A stretch of DNA of 64,000 nt from JBBDJB01 sp040880125 (GTDB lineage: Bacteria; Planctomycetota; Planctomycetia; Pirellulales; JBBDJB01), in the NCBI GenBank assembly GCA_040880125.1, contig JBBDJB010000029.1:1-64000 (forward strand). The letters run 5' to 3'. This document shows positions 20,601-29,180 of this stretch, in pieces. The position numbers were made by a program, and so were the translations under genes. Each line of letters begins with the position of its first letter. The first letter of the stretch is position 1. The notes under the pieces were generated by a model. The model worked only from the letters and a program-made list of their open reading frames with translations, was not told where the DNA came from and did not search any database.

Positions 20601-23600
20601 GACCGTCTGGCGCGTCTTCTTCTCGAAGCGGCTGGCTTGTTCAACGCCGGCGCCGTGCAGAATCCCTTCGATGGGACCGTCGGCGCGGCGGACATCGTCG
20701 AGCACGCGCGACAGTGCCGCACGGTCGGCGACGTCGCAAGCGTGATAGGTGTATCGAACGCCCGCCACCTTGAAGCTTTGCAGGTTTCGGTCAATCTCGA
20801 TGGCTTTCGCCACTTGGGCCCAAGCTTCGTTGGGTTTTTTACCGTTCTTGCGGGCATCGACGATCACGCGCGTCCGCAACTGGGCCGTTTGCTGTTCGTC
20901 GAGATTGCGCCAGTCCGAATCGATGGGCTCGGCCGGAGTGGTGCCGATCAGGTGCAGCTTCAGGCCGAAGCGGCGTGCCAACTCCAGCCCGCATCTGGCG
21001 GTGATGCCGCGAGCCCCGCCGGTGAGCACCCAGGTGCCGCCGGGACGGACGTCGCTATGGGTCTCTAGGTCAGCGTATTCCGGCAAGGCAACCTGCAGGT
21101 AGCGCCGACCGTTGACAAAGGAGAGCTCGTAATCATTCGTGCCGTACGCGAGTTCGCGACAGATATTAGTGGCCAATCGGCCGGGTGATTCGCCACGCGG
21201 AGCATCAATGGCCTTGGCCAAAAATCCCTTTTGCTCACGCATGATGCCGTATTCGAGCAGCAGCGACTTCATCAACCCGGTCGCAAATCCTGACTCGGGC
21301 GAAGCGACCTTTCCGGAAAATCCCAAATCGCCGCCGAGATCGAGAGTGGTGACGACGGTGCAGTCGCGAAGACGTTTGGCGTCGGCTGCCAGTTGCATTT
21401 GGCGCTGGCACAGGTAATACGGAAGCAGCACTCGCTCGCGATAGACCTGATCGAAGCCCGCCGGATCTGTGCGGTCTGTCAAAGTTTCATCGCGCAGCCC
21501 GGTGAGAAACAGATGCATGATCGGCTGTTGCTGCCAGTGGCGCTCAAGCTCGGTCACGGCCGCCTCGGGCGAGTGGGATTCCGCCAATCGCACGACCGTG
21601 GCGCCGCCTTCGGTCAACCGCTGGCAAAGTGCGTCGGCAAGCGAGTTGCTGCCACAGACGGCCGCCGCCCCTTTGAAAGCGGGAAAGTCGGCCGGCTGCT
21701 TGTCCCACGGCATAGGAAACATCCGCAGCACAAACCGCATACTCTCGCGATCGTCGGACGAACGGTCGAGCAAGTCGTCGGAGGATGGGCTCGCCGTTGT
21801 CACTTTCGGCTCTGGCGCTAGCTGCGGGGCGGGCGTTTCCTTCGCCGTAGGTGGGGATCCGTTGCTGCCGAACGTAGCTGGGTCGCCCGCCGGCGCCGCC
21901 GGAAGCAACGCCCCGACGTGTACGCGCTGGCGAAGCGTCCCACAGTCGAGCAGCAAGTCGCCTGCGGCCGCGTCGACCACGGCGATCAGCCGCAAGGTCC
22001 CGCGCTCCGGCATGTCGGCTAATGCCTGCAGCAGTTCGCTCGCGGTTTGGGGTGAATCAGAGGCGGTAAGCCGCTGCCGGAGCCAGTCGAAACGTTCAAG
22101 CGATGCTGCCGGCGCGGGTACTGACGCGGTGTGCAGCACGCAATGATTTGTGGCTACGACCGGCCCGGCCGCGTCTTGCTCCGCCAGGTGTTGGCCGTCG
22201 TGCTCGGCCGCACAGAGGCGGCGTTGCGCTTGATGGCTTAAGCACGTCGTCCAACCGCGAGACGTCTTTACGCCTCGTAGGCTGCTGGCGGCGCGTTCAA
22301 GCGTGTCGCTGCGCTGCAGCAGGCCGTCGATGCGCATCGTGGTGGGGTGCGATGCGGAACCGTTCGAGCCGGCGGCGGAATTGAGGAGTGCGCCGGTCGA
22401 CGCTGCCAGGCCGTTGGCATTAAGACCCACCAGGCTGCCGACCAGTCCGGCGAAAGTAACCGTGGCACATGCCCACCCCTGGGCTGGCTCCCGTACGAGC
22501 ACGAAGGGCGTGAGCACTTCGGTCAGGGCGGCCGGCAATGAGAGCTCACCGACCAAGCCGTGCAAGACGCCCGCGGATGATGCACCCGGGAGCAGTGCCA
22601 CCTGAGCGATCCCGGCGGCGAAGTCGCTCTGCACGGTCAGGTTGAGCGCGGCCAGATTGCCCGCCGGCACTTCCAACGCATCGGCCAATCCGCGTAGCTC
22701 ATCCCATTGATCGGTGGTAAAGAAAACCTGAGGGTTGGACCGGGCCTCGGTCGGCAGCGGCAATTCGCCCCAGTCGCCGTCCGTCAGGTCAGCGACTCGC
22801 CGGAGGAGAAGTTGGATCTCCGTTTTTTTTTCCAACCCGTGCTGTCGCCCCATCTCATACGGGGTGCCGCGCACGTGCAGGATATCCACTTTTGTCGCGA
22901 CGCATTCCGCCGTGGCGGCAGCAGTCATTCCAGCAGCACTACTTACCGCGGGCGGTGCAGTCGCGGGGCCAGGCGCCGCGGGCTCGGAAGCGGCAGGCGT
23001 TTGCGTCGGCGCGGCAGTGTCCTTTTGCGGAACTTTGGCCAGGAACTCTACGATGTGGCGCAGCGTGGGAAAATCATCGAGCGTCAGGTCGTCGGTGGGC
23101 GTGACGTCGAAATACTCCTGCAACTCACCGAACATCTGGGCCTTCTTGATGCTGTCGATGCCCAGGTCTGCTTCCAGGTCGGCGTCGAGCTCGACCACTT
23201 CAGCCGGGTAGCCGGTTTGCTCGACGACAAAGTTGATCAAGAACTGTTCGAGCTCGGCAACGTCAACGCCAGAGGCAGCGGGTGAAGCCGCTTCGGGCGG
23301 AGCCGTAGACTGTGGCGACGCAACCGAGGTGGGAGCCGGTACAGCCGCGGTCAGCGGTGCCGATGTAGCAGTCGGTGCAGGTGCTGCGGCGGGTTCCGGC
23401 TGGGGTGCTGCGCCGGACGGTGCTGGGGTGGACGTAGCAGCGCCCTTTTGCGGAACTTTTGCCAGGAACTCCACGATGTGGCGCAGCGTGGGAAAATCAT
23501 CGAGCGTCAGGTCGTCGGTGGGCGTGACGTCGAAATACTCTTGCAACTCGCCGAACATCTGAGCCTTCTTGATGCTGTCGATGCCCAGGTCTGCTTCCAG

Positions 23601-26600
23601 GTCGGCGCCCAGCTCGACCACTTCGGGCGGATAGCCGGTCTGCTCGACGACAAAGTTGATCAAGAACTTTTCCAGTTCAGCCAGGTTCACCGCGCTGGAA
23701 GCTGCCGGTTTGGACGGATCGGCCACCGCAGCCGGAGCCGCGACTGCTGGAGCCGAGGATGCCGGAGCGGGGGCAGGTGCTGGCGCTGGCGCCGGGACTG
23801 CTGGTGCCGCGCGATCGATTGCCGCTTGCGCGGGCGCGGTAACTCCGGCGCTTCGACCAGACGGCACGCCCGGCTGCCCATTGCGTCCGGAACTCTGCCG
23901 CATCTTTGCCCGGCGGCGGGCCGTGGCATCAAAGTGCCAAATCTCACCACGCTCCACCGGTGTGACGGCCGCCGGCGCCAGCACCGAAGTCGTACTCCTC
24001 TGCCGATCCATCGCGCCGCTGCACTCCAGCAGCGCTTGCACGCGCATGATTTGCTCGACGCCCGGCCGCGAGGGATTATCGCAGGCGATCCCCGCATACT
24101 CATGGGCCGCCAAATTACGGCGGTTGAGGCGGCTGAGAGCCTGTTGAGGGCCGACCTCGACGAAGACGGTCGGACCCTGGGCCGCCAAGTCTCGCACCAG
24201 TTCGGCGTAGCGTACCGGTGTCGTCAAGTGGGCCACCAGGTTGCGACCGATTTCGCTTGGATCGCGGATGACCCGGTTCGTCGCCACGCTGTACGTGGTC
24301 ACGCGGGGAGCTTGAAACCTCTCAGCGGCGATCTGCTGTGCGAACCGCGCGGCGGCGTTGGCCATCAAGGGTGTATGGAACGGGCTGGGTACCGGCAGCA
24401 TGCGGGTCTCGTACATGCCTACTTGCAACATCTTCTCCAGCTCAGCGAGCGCCGGCAGCGTGCCGCCGACGACCGTCTGGTCGGGGGCGTTGTGATTGGC
24501 CACGAAGACCGGCCCGGCGACGCGTGGCGCCATCTGCTCGATCACTTCCGGCGTGGCGGTGGTAGCCAGCATTCCTCCTTGTCCGCCCGGGAAAGCCGTG
24601 ATCGATTCGCACCGATGTCGTGTCACCCGGATCGCTTGCTCCAGATCCCAAGCTCCGGCAGCCAACAGCGCGGGATACTCGCCGTAGCTGTGACCGGCCA
24701 CCAGATCGGGCGTGATGCCGTGCTCTTCGAGCGCCGCAGCCACCAGCACATCGGCCAGCAACATCGAAACCTGGGTGATCCATACATCCTTGCCCAAGGG
24801 CGAAGCTTCGTCCCAGGCCAACTGCGCCCAGCCGGGATAGCCAAGCCGTATCATCACGGAATCGATCTGCGCCTGCCGAGCACGTACCGCCGGCACTTCA
24901 TCCACCAGTTGGCGAAGCATGCCGGTGTATTGCGAGCCCTGGCCGGGGAAGAGGTATGCGATTCGCGTGTCAGGATTGGCCTGGCGGTAGAAAACGCCTT
25001 GCTGCTCAAGCACGGTTTGGGCCGCGGCGTTGTCCATTTGTTTCAGCGCCAGACCGAGTTTCGTCGAAAGCGCCTCTGAGCTATCGACTACGATCGCCAG
25101 GCGGAAGCGGTCTTCGGACGAGAAACGGCGCCGGCTGGAGGCGTCCAGTGTGCCGGTGTCCGATTGTGCTGCTTCGATTGCCCGCCGCAGTGCAGCGGCG
25201 TCTGCACCGCCGAAGCGGCAGATTCGCCATGTACCCGACATTCGGCCTTCAGAAGTAGCCGCCGATTGAGTCGCCGGCGGAAAAGAAGGAGCTGCGGCGG
25301 CGGCTGTGGGCGCGGGCATGGATGCCGCGGGAGCCGGCGTAGGTGACGAAGCTTGCGCAGATGCAGCGGCCGGTATAGGCGCGGGTGCGGCGGGTTCTGG
25401 CGTGGGCGAGGCGGTTCCCTTCTGCGGGGCCTTCGCCAGAAACTCGACGATATGACGCAGCGTGGGAAAGTCGTCGAGCGTCAGGTCGTCGGTCGGCGTG
25501 ACATCGAAATACTCTTGCAGCTCGCCGAACATTTGGGCTTTCTTGATGCTATCGATGCCCAAGTCTGCTTCCAAGTCAGCGTCCAACTCGACGACTTCCG
25601 GCGGGTAACCGGTCTGCTCGACGACGAAGTTGATCAAGAACTGTTCGAGCTCGGCCAAGTCGACGTTCGCAGGCGCAGGCTGCGCAGCCGGCGCGGGGTG
25701 GGTGGCCGGGGCCAACGCGGCTTCAGACTGCGAAGGAGCCGGTACGGCAGTGGCGGAAGCGGGTGCTTGAGCCGGCGCGGCCGATTCCCTTTGGGGAACC
25801 TTCGCGAGGAACTCCACGATGTGGCGCAACGTGGGAAAGTCATCGAGCGTCAGGTCGTCGGTCGGCGTGACGTCAAAGTATTCTTGCAGCTCACCGAACA
25901 TCTGAGCTTTCTTGATGCTGTCGATCCCCAGGTCGGCTTCCAGGTCGGCATCGAGCTCGATCACTTCCGGCGGATAACCGGTTTGCTCGACGACGAAGTT
26001 AACAAGGAACTGTTCCAGCTCGCCCACATTCACACTTATCGCGGCGGCATTGGACGCCAGGGCCGGCGAAGCAGAAGCCGCCGAGGGAGAAGCCTCCACT
26101 TGGGGCGCTGGAGCCGGGGTGGGAGCGGCGCTTGCGACTCGGCTGCCGTACTCGAGAACCGCATGATAGGCCAGCCCACGTGAACAGGTTCCCACGGCGG
26201 CCAGGCGCCGGCCGTCGGCGGTGGTGAGCTCGATGGCCGTCCTCGCCGCCGGCGCCGCCAGCACGTTACCGTGCTCAGTGACAAAGGGAGCGGCTGCCTT
26301 CAGTCCGACCGCGGGCGGCAACTCGCCGTGACTGACCTCCAGCACGGCTTTGAGCAGTGAGACCAGCGACGAGGCCCCCTGCGTGTTGCCGAGTTGGCCA
26401 AGAATTGAACTGAGCAGCAAAGGCCGCGGGCGGCCACCTTTGCCGTACACTTCGGCCACGGCGCGCACCTCTTGTGCCGTGGCGTTGTTGTCGCCCAGCG
26501 CGTCCAGCTCCATAAGCGCCACGTCTGCGGGGCGAGTGGCTCCGTCGCTAAAGGTCCGCTGCATGGCCAGCTCTAGTGCGTGGCCCCAGGACGTGGAGTC

Positions 26601-28991
26601 GTGCGCCGCGCCAACTCCCCGCAGCACGGCGTGGATTCGATCGCCGTCGCGCTTGGCGTCGGCCAGCCGCTTAAGCAGAAAGACGACGACGCCTTCGCCC
26701 GGCACGTGGCCTTGCGCATGCGCGTCCAGCGGCGAACGTGCGTCGCCCTCAGCCAAGTCGCCGCCGATGGCGAGGCTCTCGTAAATCGGCCAGCCCATAC
26801 GGCGCTGGCCCGCGGCGCAGGCCATCAGATCGCAATCGCCGGCCAAGAGCATGTCGATGCTCGTCGAGAGCGCGGCCAGCCCCGAAGTCTGCCCGGCGTC
26901 GATGGCCGCGGCGCCGCCCATCGTGTTCCAGGTCTTGCCGATTCGCGATGCCAGCGAACTGGTGCTGAAGCTGCCAGTTTCGTCGATCAGTGCGGGCCAG
27001 CGCTTGAGCAAAGCTTCGGCGTAGTTCTTGCCGACCTGGCGGGCCTGTTCCACACTAAAGCCGCGTCGAGTCAACAACGCCTCGAGGTGGCGCTCCAGCT
27101 CGGGCAAACGCAACCCGATCTGCAATTGGAAGGAGAAATCGCCGCCGAACTCCGTGCCCACGACGACGCCCATATTCTCGCGTGGGAAGGACCTTTCGTG
27201 ATAGCCGGCGTCCTGCATCGCCTGGTCGGTCGCCTCGAGCAGCATGAACTGCAGGGGATCGGCCTGCTGCACCTGCTTGGGCGGCACTTTGTGTCGCTTC
27301 CAGTCGTACTCGAAGTTGGCGATGAATGCTCCGCGGAGCGACTTCGGATCGGGAGCGCCCGGCTGAGGCGTTTTCAGCACGATGTCCGGCCGCCAGCGCT
27401 CCGGCGGCACCGGCGTCTTGGGATCGGTGCCGGAGGCCAGCAGGTTCCAGAATGCGGCGGGATTCTCCGCTCCCGGCAGAACGCACCCCAGCCCGATCAC
27501 AGCAATGGCCTGCTCCTCGCTGGAGAGCTTTTGCTCCGGCGGACCGGGGACGGCGGCCGCCAGGTCGCGGCTCGACTCAGTGAACTCATCGATCACTACA
27601 TGCATATTGAGCCCGCCGATGCCGAACGCATTGACGCCCGCCCTGCGCGGCTTGCCGTCGGCCCGTTTAGGCCAGGCGACCGGCGTAGTGGGCACGTAAA
27701 CCGGCGCCCGTTCCCAATCGATGTTGGGATTGAACTGGCGGATGTTGATCGCCGGCGGCACGATCTCGTTGTTCAGGGCCAGCACGGACTTGATCACCCC
27801 GGCGATGCCGGCCGTTTCGAGCGAGTGGCCGATGTTCGCTTTGACGCTGGTGATCGGAATTCGCTTGCCGGGCGGCAAGCGCTGCCCGAGGATCTCGGTC
27901 AGCGTGTTCAGTTCCGTGGCGTCGCCTAGCTTGGTGGCCGTTGCATGGGCCTCGACATACTCCAAATCGGCGATATCCAGCCCGTCGCGGTAGGCACGTT
28001 CCATCGCCTTGAGCTGGCCTTCCTTGCGCGGAGCCCAGAGACTCTTCCCTTTGCCGTCGGATGAGACGCCCAGCCCGCGGACAACGGCCAGCACACGGTC
28101 GCCGTCGTCCAGAGCGCGCTTGAGCGTCTTCATGACCAGCGCCACGTAACCTTCGCCGCAGACCAGCCCGTCGGCATCGGCGTCGAAGGGACGTGTGCCG
28201 GTGGCGCTCATCGCGCGGGCGTTCGAGAACAGCACCAGCGAGTCGCTCTTGCAGTCCGATGCCCCGCCGACGATGGCCATGTCGACACGGCCCAGTTGAA
28301 GAGCCCGGGCCCCCAGCAACATTGCCTGTAAGGACGAAGCACAGGCGGAGTTGATCGCCAGGTACGGTCCATTGAGGCCGAAAGCTTTGCTGATTGTGCC
28401 GGCCACGAGACTGGCGGAGACGTCCGGGGCATCGGCCGTGGGGCGCGGCAACGGTTCGCGCACACGCTGGATAAGCTCGGCGATGATCGCCTGTTGTTCG
28501 GCTTCGGGCAGCGCGGCGAAATCCGGCACGTCGCGGAGGAACTCGGCGGCCTCCGTGATACAGCTCGAGTAGGTGTGGTCGCCGGCCTTGGTGCTGCCTT
28601 GGGCATGGCCCACGTAGACGCCGGTATTGGGCAGCGGCACGTTGAAAGGATCGATGCCGGCGTGCCGCAGGGCGGAGGCGGCCACGTCGCACATTAGCAA
28701 GTGAGCGATGTCCACCCGTTCCGCCAGCTTTTCATCAATGGGGCAGCGCGTGCGGTCGAACGTGCGGCTGGAGATGATTGCCCCCAGCTTTGAGTAGGTC
28801 TTACCACGTACGCCGACTTTGGGATCGAAGTACATGTCCTGGTCGAGCCGATCCGGTGGCAGCTCCACGACGGCGCTGCGCCCTTCGACGAGCATCCGCC
28901 AGTACTGATCCAGATCGTCTGCCCCGGGAAGGCGGCAGGCCATTCCTACGATGGCCACAGGAACTTGGTGCGGAAGGTAGGGGTCGGCCAT
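17628..28991 (-). CDS. giant iterative polyketide/PUFA-type synthase: KS-CLF-ACP2-AT-ACP2-C45like-KR-KR-DH
   Basis: Single 3787-residue cytoplasmic synthase. KS1 (about 10-460) has Cys217, His349 and His389, so it can condense. KS2 (about 485-940) has Gln701 in place of Cys and lacks both His residues, like chain-length factors of PUFA synthases. ACPs carry the attachment serine in GIDSIK at 1025, 1148, 1806 and 1947. The acyltransferase (about 1340-1660) has FPGQGSQ and GHSYGE with Ser1435. A peptidase-C45/6-APA-acyltransferase-like domain spans about 2035-2390, with Ala2137 where the nucleophile Cys is expected. Two ketoreductase units follow (TGGARG at 2657 and 3205; Tyr2841 and Tyr3389), then a PKS-type dehydratase with His3534. 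There is no enoyl reductase, thioesterase or second DH. Linkers are Ala/Pro-rich. The gene is followed after two bases by the PPTase. Product unknown; a long partly reduced acyl chain is expected. Confidence 0.93.
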   Translation of the reverse strand: MADPYLPHQVPVAIVGMACRLPGADDLDQYWRMLVEGRSAVVELPPDRLDQDMYFDPKVGVRGKTYSKLGAIISSRTFDRTRCPIDEKLAERVDIAHLLMCDVAASALRHAGIDPFNVPLPNTGVYVGHAQGSTKAGDHTYSSCITEAAEFLRDVPDFAALPEAEQQAIIAELIQRVREPLPRPTADAPDVSASLVAGTISKAFGLNGPYLAINSACASSLQAMLLGARALQLGRVDMAIVGGASDCKSDSLVLFSNARAMSATGTRPFDADADGLVCGEGYVALVMKTLKRALDDGDRVLAVVRGLGVSSDGKGKSLWAPRKEGQLKAMERAYRDGLDIADLEYVEAHATATKLGDATELNTLTEILGQRLPPGKRIPITSVKANIGHSLETAGIAGVIKSVLALNNEIVPPAINIRQFNPNIDWERAPVYVPTTPVAWPKRADGKPRRAGVNAFGIGGLNMHVVIDEFTESSRDLAAAVPGPPEQKLSSEEQAIAVIGLGCVLPGAENPAAFWNLLASGTDPKTPVPPERWRPDIVLKTPQPGAPDPKSLRGAFIANFEYDWKRHKVPPKQVQQADPLQFMLLEATDQAMQDAGYHERSFPRENMGVVVGTEFGGDFSFQLQIGLRLPELERHLEALLTRRGFSVEQARQVGKNYAEALLKRWPALIDETGSFSTSSLASRIGKTWNTMGGAAAIDAGQTSGLAALSTSIDMLLAGDCDLMACAAGQRRMGWPIYESLAIGGDLAEGDARSPLDAHAQGHVPGEGVVVFLLKRLADAKRDGDRIHAVLRGVGAAHDSTSWGHALELAMQRTFSDGATRPADVALMELDALGDNNATAQEVRAVAEVYGKGGRPRPLLLSSILGQLGNTQGASSLVSLLKAVLEVSHGELPPAVGLKAAAPFVTEHGNVLAAPAARTAIELTTADGRRLAAVGTCSRGLAYHAVLEYGSRVASAAPTPAPAPQVEASPSAASASPALASNAAAISVNVGELEQFLVNFVVEQTGYPPEVIELDADLEADLGIDSIKKAQMFGELQEYFDVTPTDDLTLDDFPTLRHIVEFLAKVPQRESAAPAQAPASATAVPAPSQSEAALAPATHPAPAAQPAPANVDLAELEQFLINFVVEQTGYPPEVVELDADLEADLGIDSIKKAQMFGELQEYFDVTPTDDLTLDDFPTLRHIVEFLAKAPQKGTASPTPEPAAPAPIPAAASAQASSPTPAPAASMPAPTAAAAAPSFPPATQSAATSEGRMSGTWRICRFGGADAAALRRAIEAAQSDTGTLDASSRRRFSSEDRFRLAIVVDSSEALSTKLGLALKQMDNAAAQTVLEQQGVFYRQANPDTRIAYLFPGQGSQYTGMLRQLVDEVPAVRARQAQIDSVMIRLGYPGWAQLAWDEASPLGKDVWITQVSMLLADVLVAAALEEHGITPDLVAGHSYGEYPALLAAGAWDLEQAIRVTRHRCESITAFPGGQGGMLATTATPEVIEQMAPRVAGPVFVANHNAPDQTVVGGTLPALAELEKMLQVGMYETRMLPVPSPFHTPLMANAAARFAQQIAAERFQAPRVTTYSVATNRVIRDPSEIGRNLVAHLTTPVRYAELVRDLAAQGPTVFVEVGPQQALSRLNRRNLAAHEYAGIACDNPSRPGVEQIMRVQALLECSGAMDRQRSTTSVLAPAAVTPVERGEIWHFDATARRRAKMRQSSGRNGQPGVPSGRSAGVTAPAQAAIDRAAPAVPAPAPAPAPAPASSAPAVAAPAAVADPSKPAASSAVNLAELEKFLINFVVEQTGYPPEVVELGADLEADLGIDSIKKAQMFGELQEYFDVTPTDDLTLDDFPTLRHIVEFLAKVPQKGAATSTPAPSGAAPQPEPAAAPAPTATSAPLTAAVPAPTSVASPQSTAPPEAASPAASGVDVAELEQFLINFVVEQTGYPAEVVELDADLEADLGIDSIKKAQMFGELQEYFDVTPTDDLTLDDFPTLRHIVEFLAKVPQKDTAAPTQTPAASEPAAPGPATAPPAVSSAAGMTAAATAECVATKVDILHVRGTPYEMGRQHGLEKKTEIQLLLRRVADLTDGDWGELPLPTEARSNPQVFFTTDQWDELRGLADALEVPAGNLAALNLTVQSDFAAGIAQVALLPGASSAGVLHGLVGELSLPAALTEVLTPFVLVREPAQGWACATVTFAGLVGSLVGLNANGLAASTGALLNSAAGSNGSASHPTTMRIDGLLQRSDTLERAASSLRGVKTSRGWTTCLSHQAQRRLCAAEHDGQHLAEQDAAGPVVATNHCVLHTASVPAPAASLERFDWLRQRLTASDSPQTASELLQALADMPERGTLRLIAVVDAAAGDLLLDCGTLRQRVHVGALLPAAPAGDPATFGSNGSPPTAKETPAPQLAPEPKVTTASPSSDDLLDRSSDDRESMRFVLRMFPMPWDKQPADFPAFKGAAAVCGSNSLADALCQRLTEGGATVVRLAESHSPEAAVTELERHWQQQPIMHLFLTGLRDETLTDRTDPAGFDQVYRERVLLPYYLCQRQMQLAADAKRLRDCTVVTTLDLGGDLGFSGKVASPESGFATGLMKSLLLEYGIMREQKGFLAKAIDAPRGESPGRLATNICRELAYGTNDYELSFVNGRRYLQVALPEYADLETHSDVRPGGTWVLTGGARGITARCGLELARRFGLKLHLIGTTPAEPIDSDWRNLDEQQTAQLRTRVIVDARKNGKKPNEAWAQVAKAIEIDRNLQSFKVAGVRYTYHACDVADRAALSRVLDDVRRADGPIEGILHGAGVEQASRFEKKTRQTVEATVGSKVLGAYNLMHLTRDDPVRHFIGFGSISGRLGSNGQTDYAAASDMLCKLTGWYRGWRPDVHAIGIHFHPWDAVGMASRPDTEAILKASNLRLMPERTGVRHLLRELYTRPAATEVLVTDWEYHQRYYADNYDEVAKRDDLLGAPGTAVPQPSESPSLASPASRVADRMTMHMLDAPLAASTPARALPGSAFLLGDNPDAESLAATLAARGVQVHRLPSGADAEATCAELERAFEHSPARCLVLATSRDVASEAWNDCSTAAARIERGVYLPYWVTRKWFQLVSKTPEAGQATLVALISLGGDFGFNAGVPNPEGGALTGLLKSIFVEDDRYDHARFHVRVIDAPADEPPAELAEAVCAELTADVPEVEIAYVGGRRQVVRVKREPVEALPVGELPRGGVWVITGGARGITAETALEIGRRYGLKLHLLGKSPAPEPNTPWQNCTEEQLKAIKSEIVRKATLEGRSPTDDWDRVRKDREIQQSLDRFAQAGVEATYHVCDVADWDDLGRVLTTIRELDGAIEGIIHGAGYAKSFRFGTGAAAKLRDTIDPKVSGTLALMHLTSGDPLRYFVGFGSLSGRFGGNGLSDYAAANDMLAKLCGWFRTRRPECHSVCFHWQTWDAVGMALLADGVGITKNAFKMDFISPAEGVAHLIDELRAGTPRSEVLVTDGFFQRRFYPYEVEITTGNDAPSAEVSEKDSGTPPLVAAWHASEGGGGIADIAFDPLGDPFLSQHRLKSRPFLPGVVGLESLAEAASCALDRRAVSELRNVRIENGMLFPTDSPIRARVEVAPVEGGLACRLLTEQRDRKGRMIDPARLHVEGFIPTTADGSPIHADAPGRPPLGWFPHAYPDEGLLFHGDPLRCLKECAYQYDGGWGKIIAPPLSELAGPRGDTDWITSPAVLDACVVACGSFLYLQFGGVLEVPYAFEHLRLARMPRAGATCILRLFFRERGERHSRFDFTLFGEDEQPLLQVDGYRTIRVGAGGR
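23030..23252 (-). repeat. ACP repeat 4 of the synthase
   Basis: Codes for residues about 1914-1988, an acyl carrier domain with Ser1947 in GIDSIK. At DNA level it matches copy 3 over long stretches with only scattered substitutions, indicating recent duplication or gene conversion. Confidence 0.85.
23453..23675 (-). repeat. ACP repeat 3 of the synthase
   Basis: Codes for residues about 1773-1847, an acyl carrier domain with Ser1806 in GIDSIK. It is on the far side of the acyltransferase domain, about 660 residues from copy 2, yet almost identical in sequence. Confidence 0.85.
25427..25649 (-). repeat. ACP repeat 2 of the synthase
   Basis: Codes for residues about 1115-1189, an acyl carrier domain with Ser1148 in GIDSIK. 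It is separated from copy 1 by an Ala/Pro-rich linker of about 48 residues. It is nearly identical in protein to copies 1, 3 and 4. Confidence 0.85.
25794..26018 (-). repeat. ACP repeat 1 of the synthase
   Basis: Codes for residues about 992-1066 of the synthase, an acyl carrier domain with Ser1025 in GIDSIK. The DNA is closely similar to the other three ACP copies, and the protein differs at only a few positions (V instead of I after LVNF, I for V in EVIEL). Confidence 0.85.
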
Positions 28992-29180
28992 GCTGGTGAT
29001 TCGCCCGATGTTGCGGGTGTCTAGAGATTCACCTCCGTGGTGCGGACTGTACGCCGCCTACGCGTGCCCTCCGTGGGATGTGGTGCGGTCGTCGGAAGGA
29101 GTCGCCGGAACGCTGTCGCTGCGGCGCTCGCATCAGGCCCCGTCAGAGGCCCGACAACGGGCGACGTCTCCGACGCACGT
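28992..29180. other. 189-base leader between thioester reductase and synthase genes
   Basis: No gene is recognisable. The stretch is long compared with other spacings in the run and may contain a promoter or leader for the synthase gene on the minus strand. A Shine-Dalgarno-like GGAGGTG-type stretch lies some 40 bases upstream of the start, too far to be the ribosome site. Confidence 0.35.

Noticed and set aside
23448..25079. Long plus-strand open frame of 543 codons opposite the synthase
   Set aside because: It lies wholly antisense to the ACP/AT coding region; its translation is rich in His, Arg and Gly with no domain, as expected for a shadow frame in GC-rich DNA.
26580..27929. Plus-strand open frame of 449 codons opposite KS1/KS2
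   Set aside because: Antisense to conserved KS motifs in the minus frame; no recognisable family in its own translation.
17628..28991. Enediyne-type synthase (PKSE)
   Set aside because: There is a second, CLF-like KS, four ACPs, two KRs and no internal PPTase domain, and none of the usual enediyne companion genes is visible.
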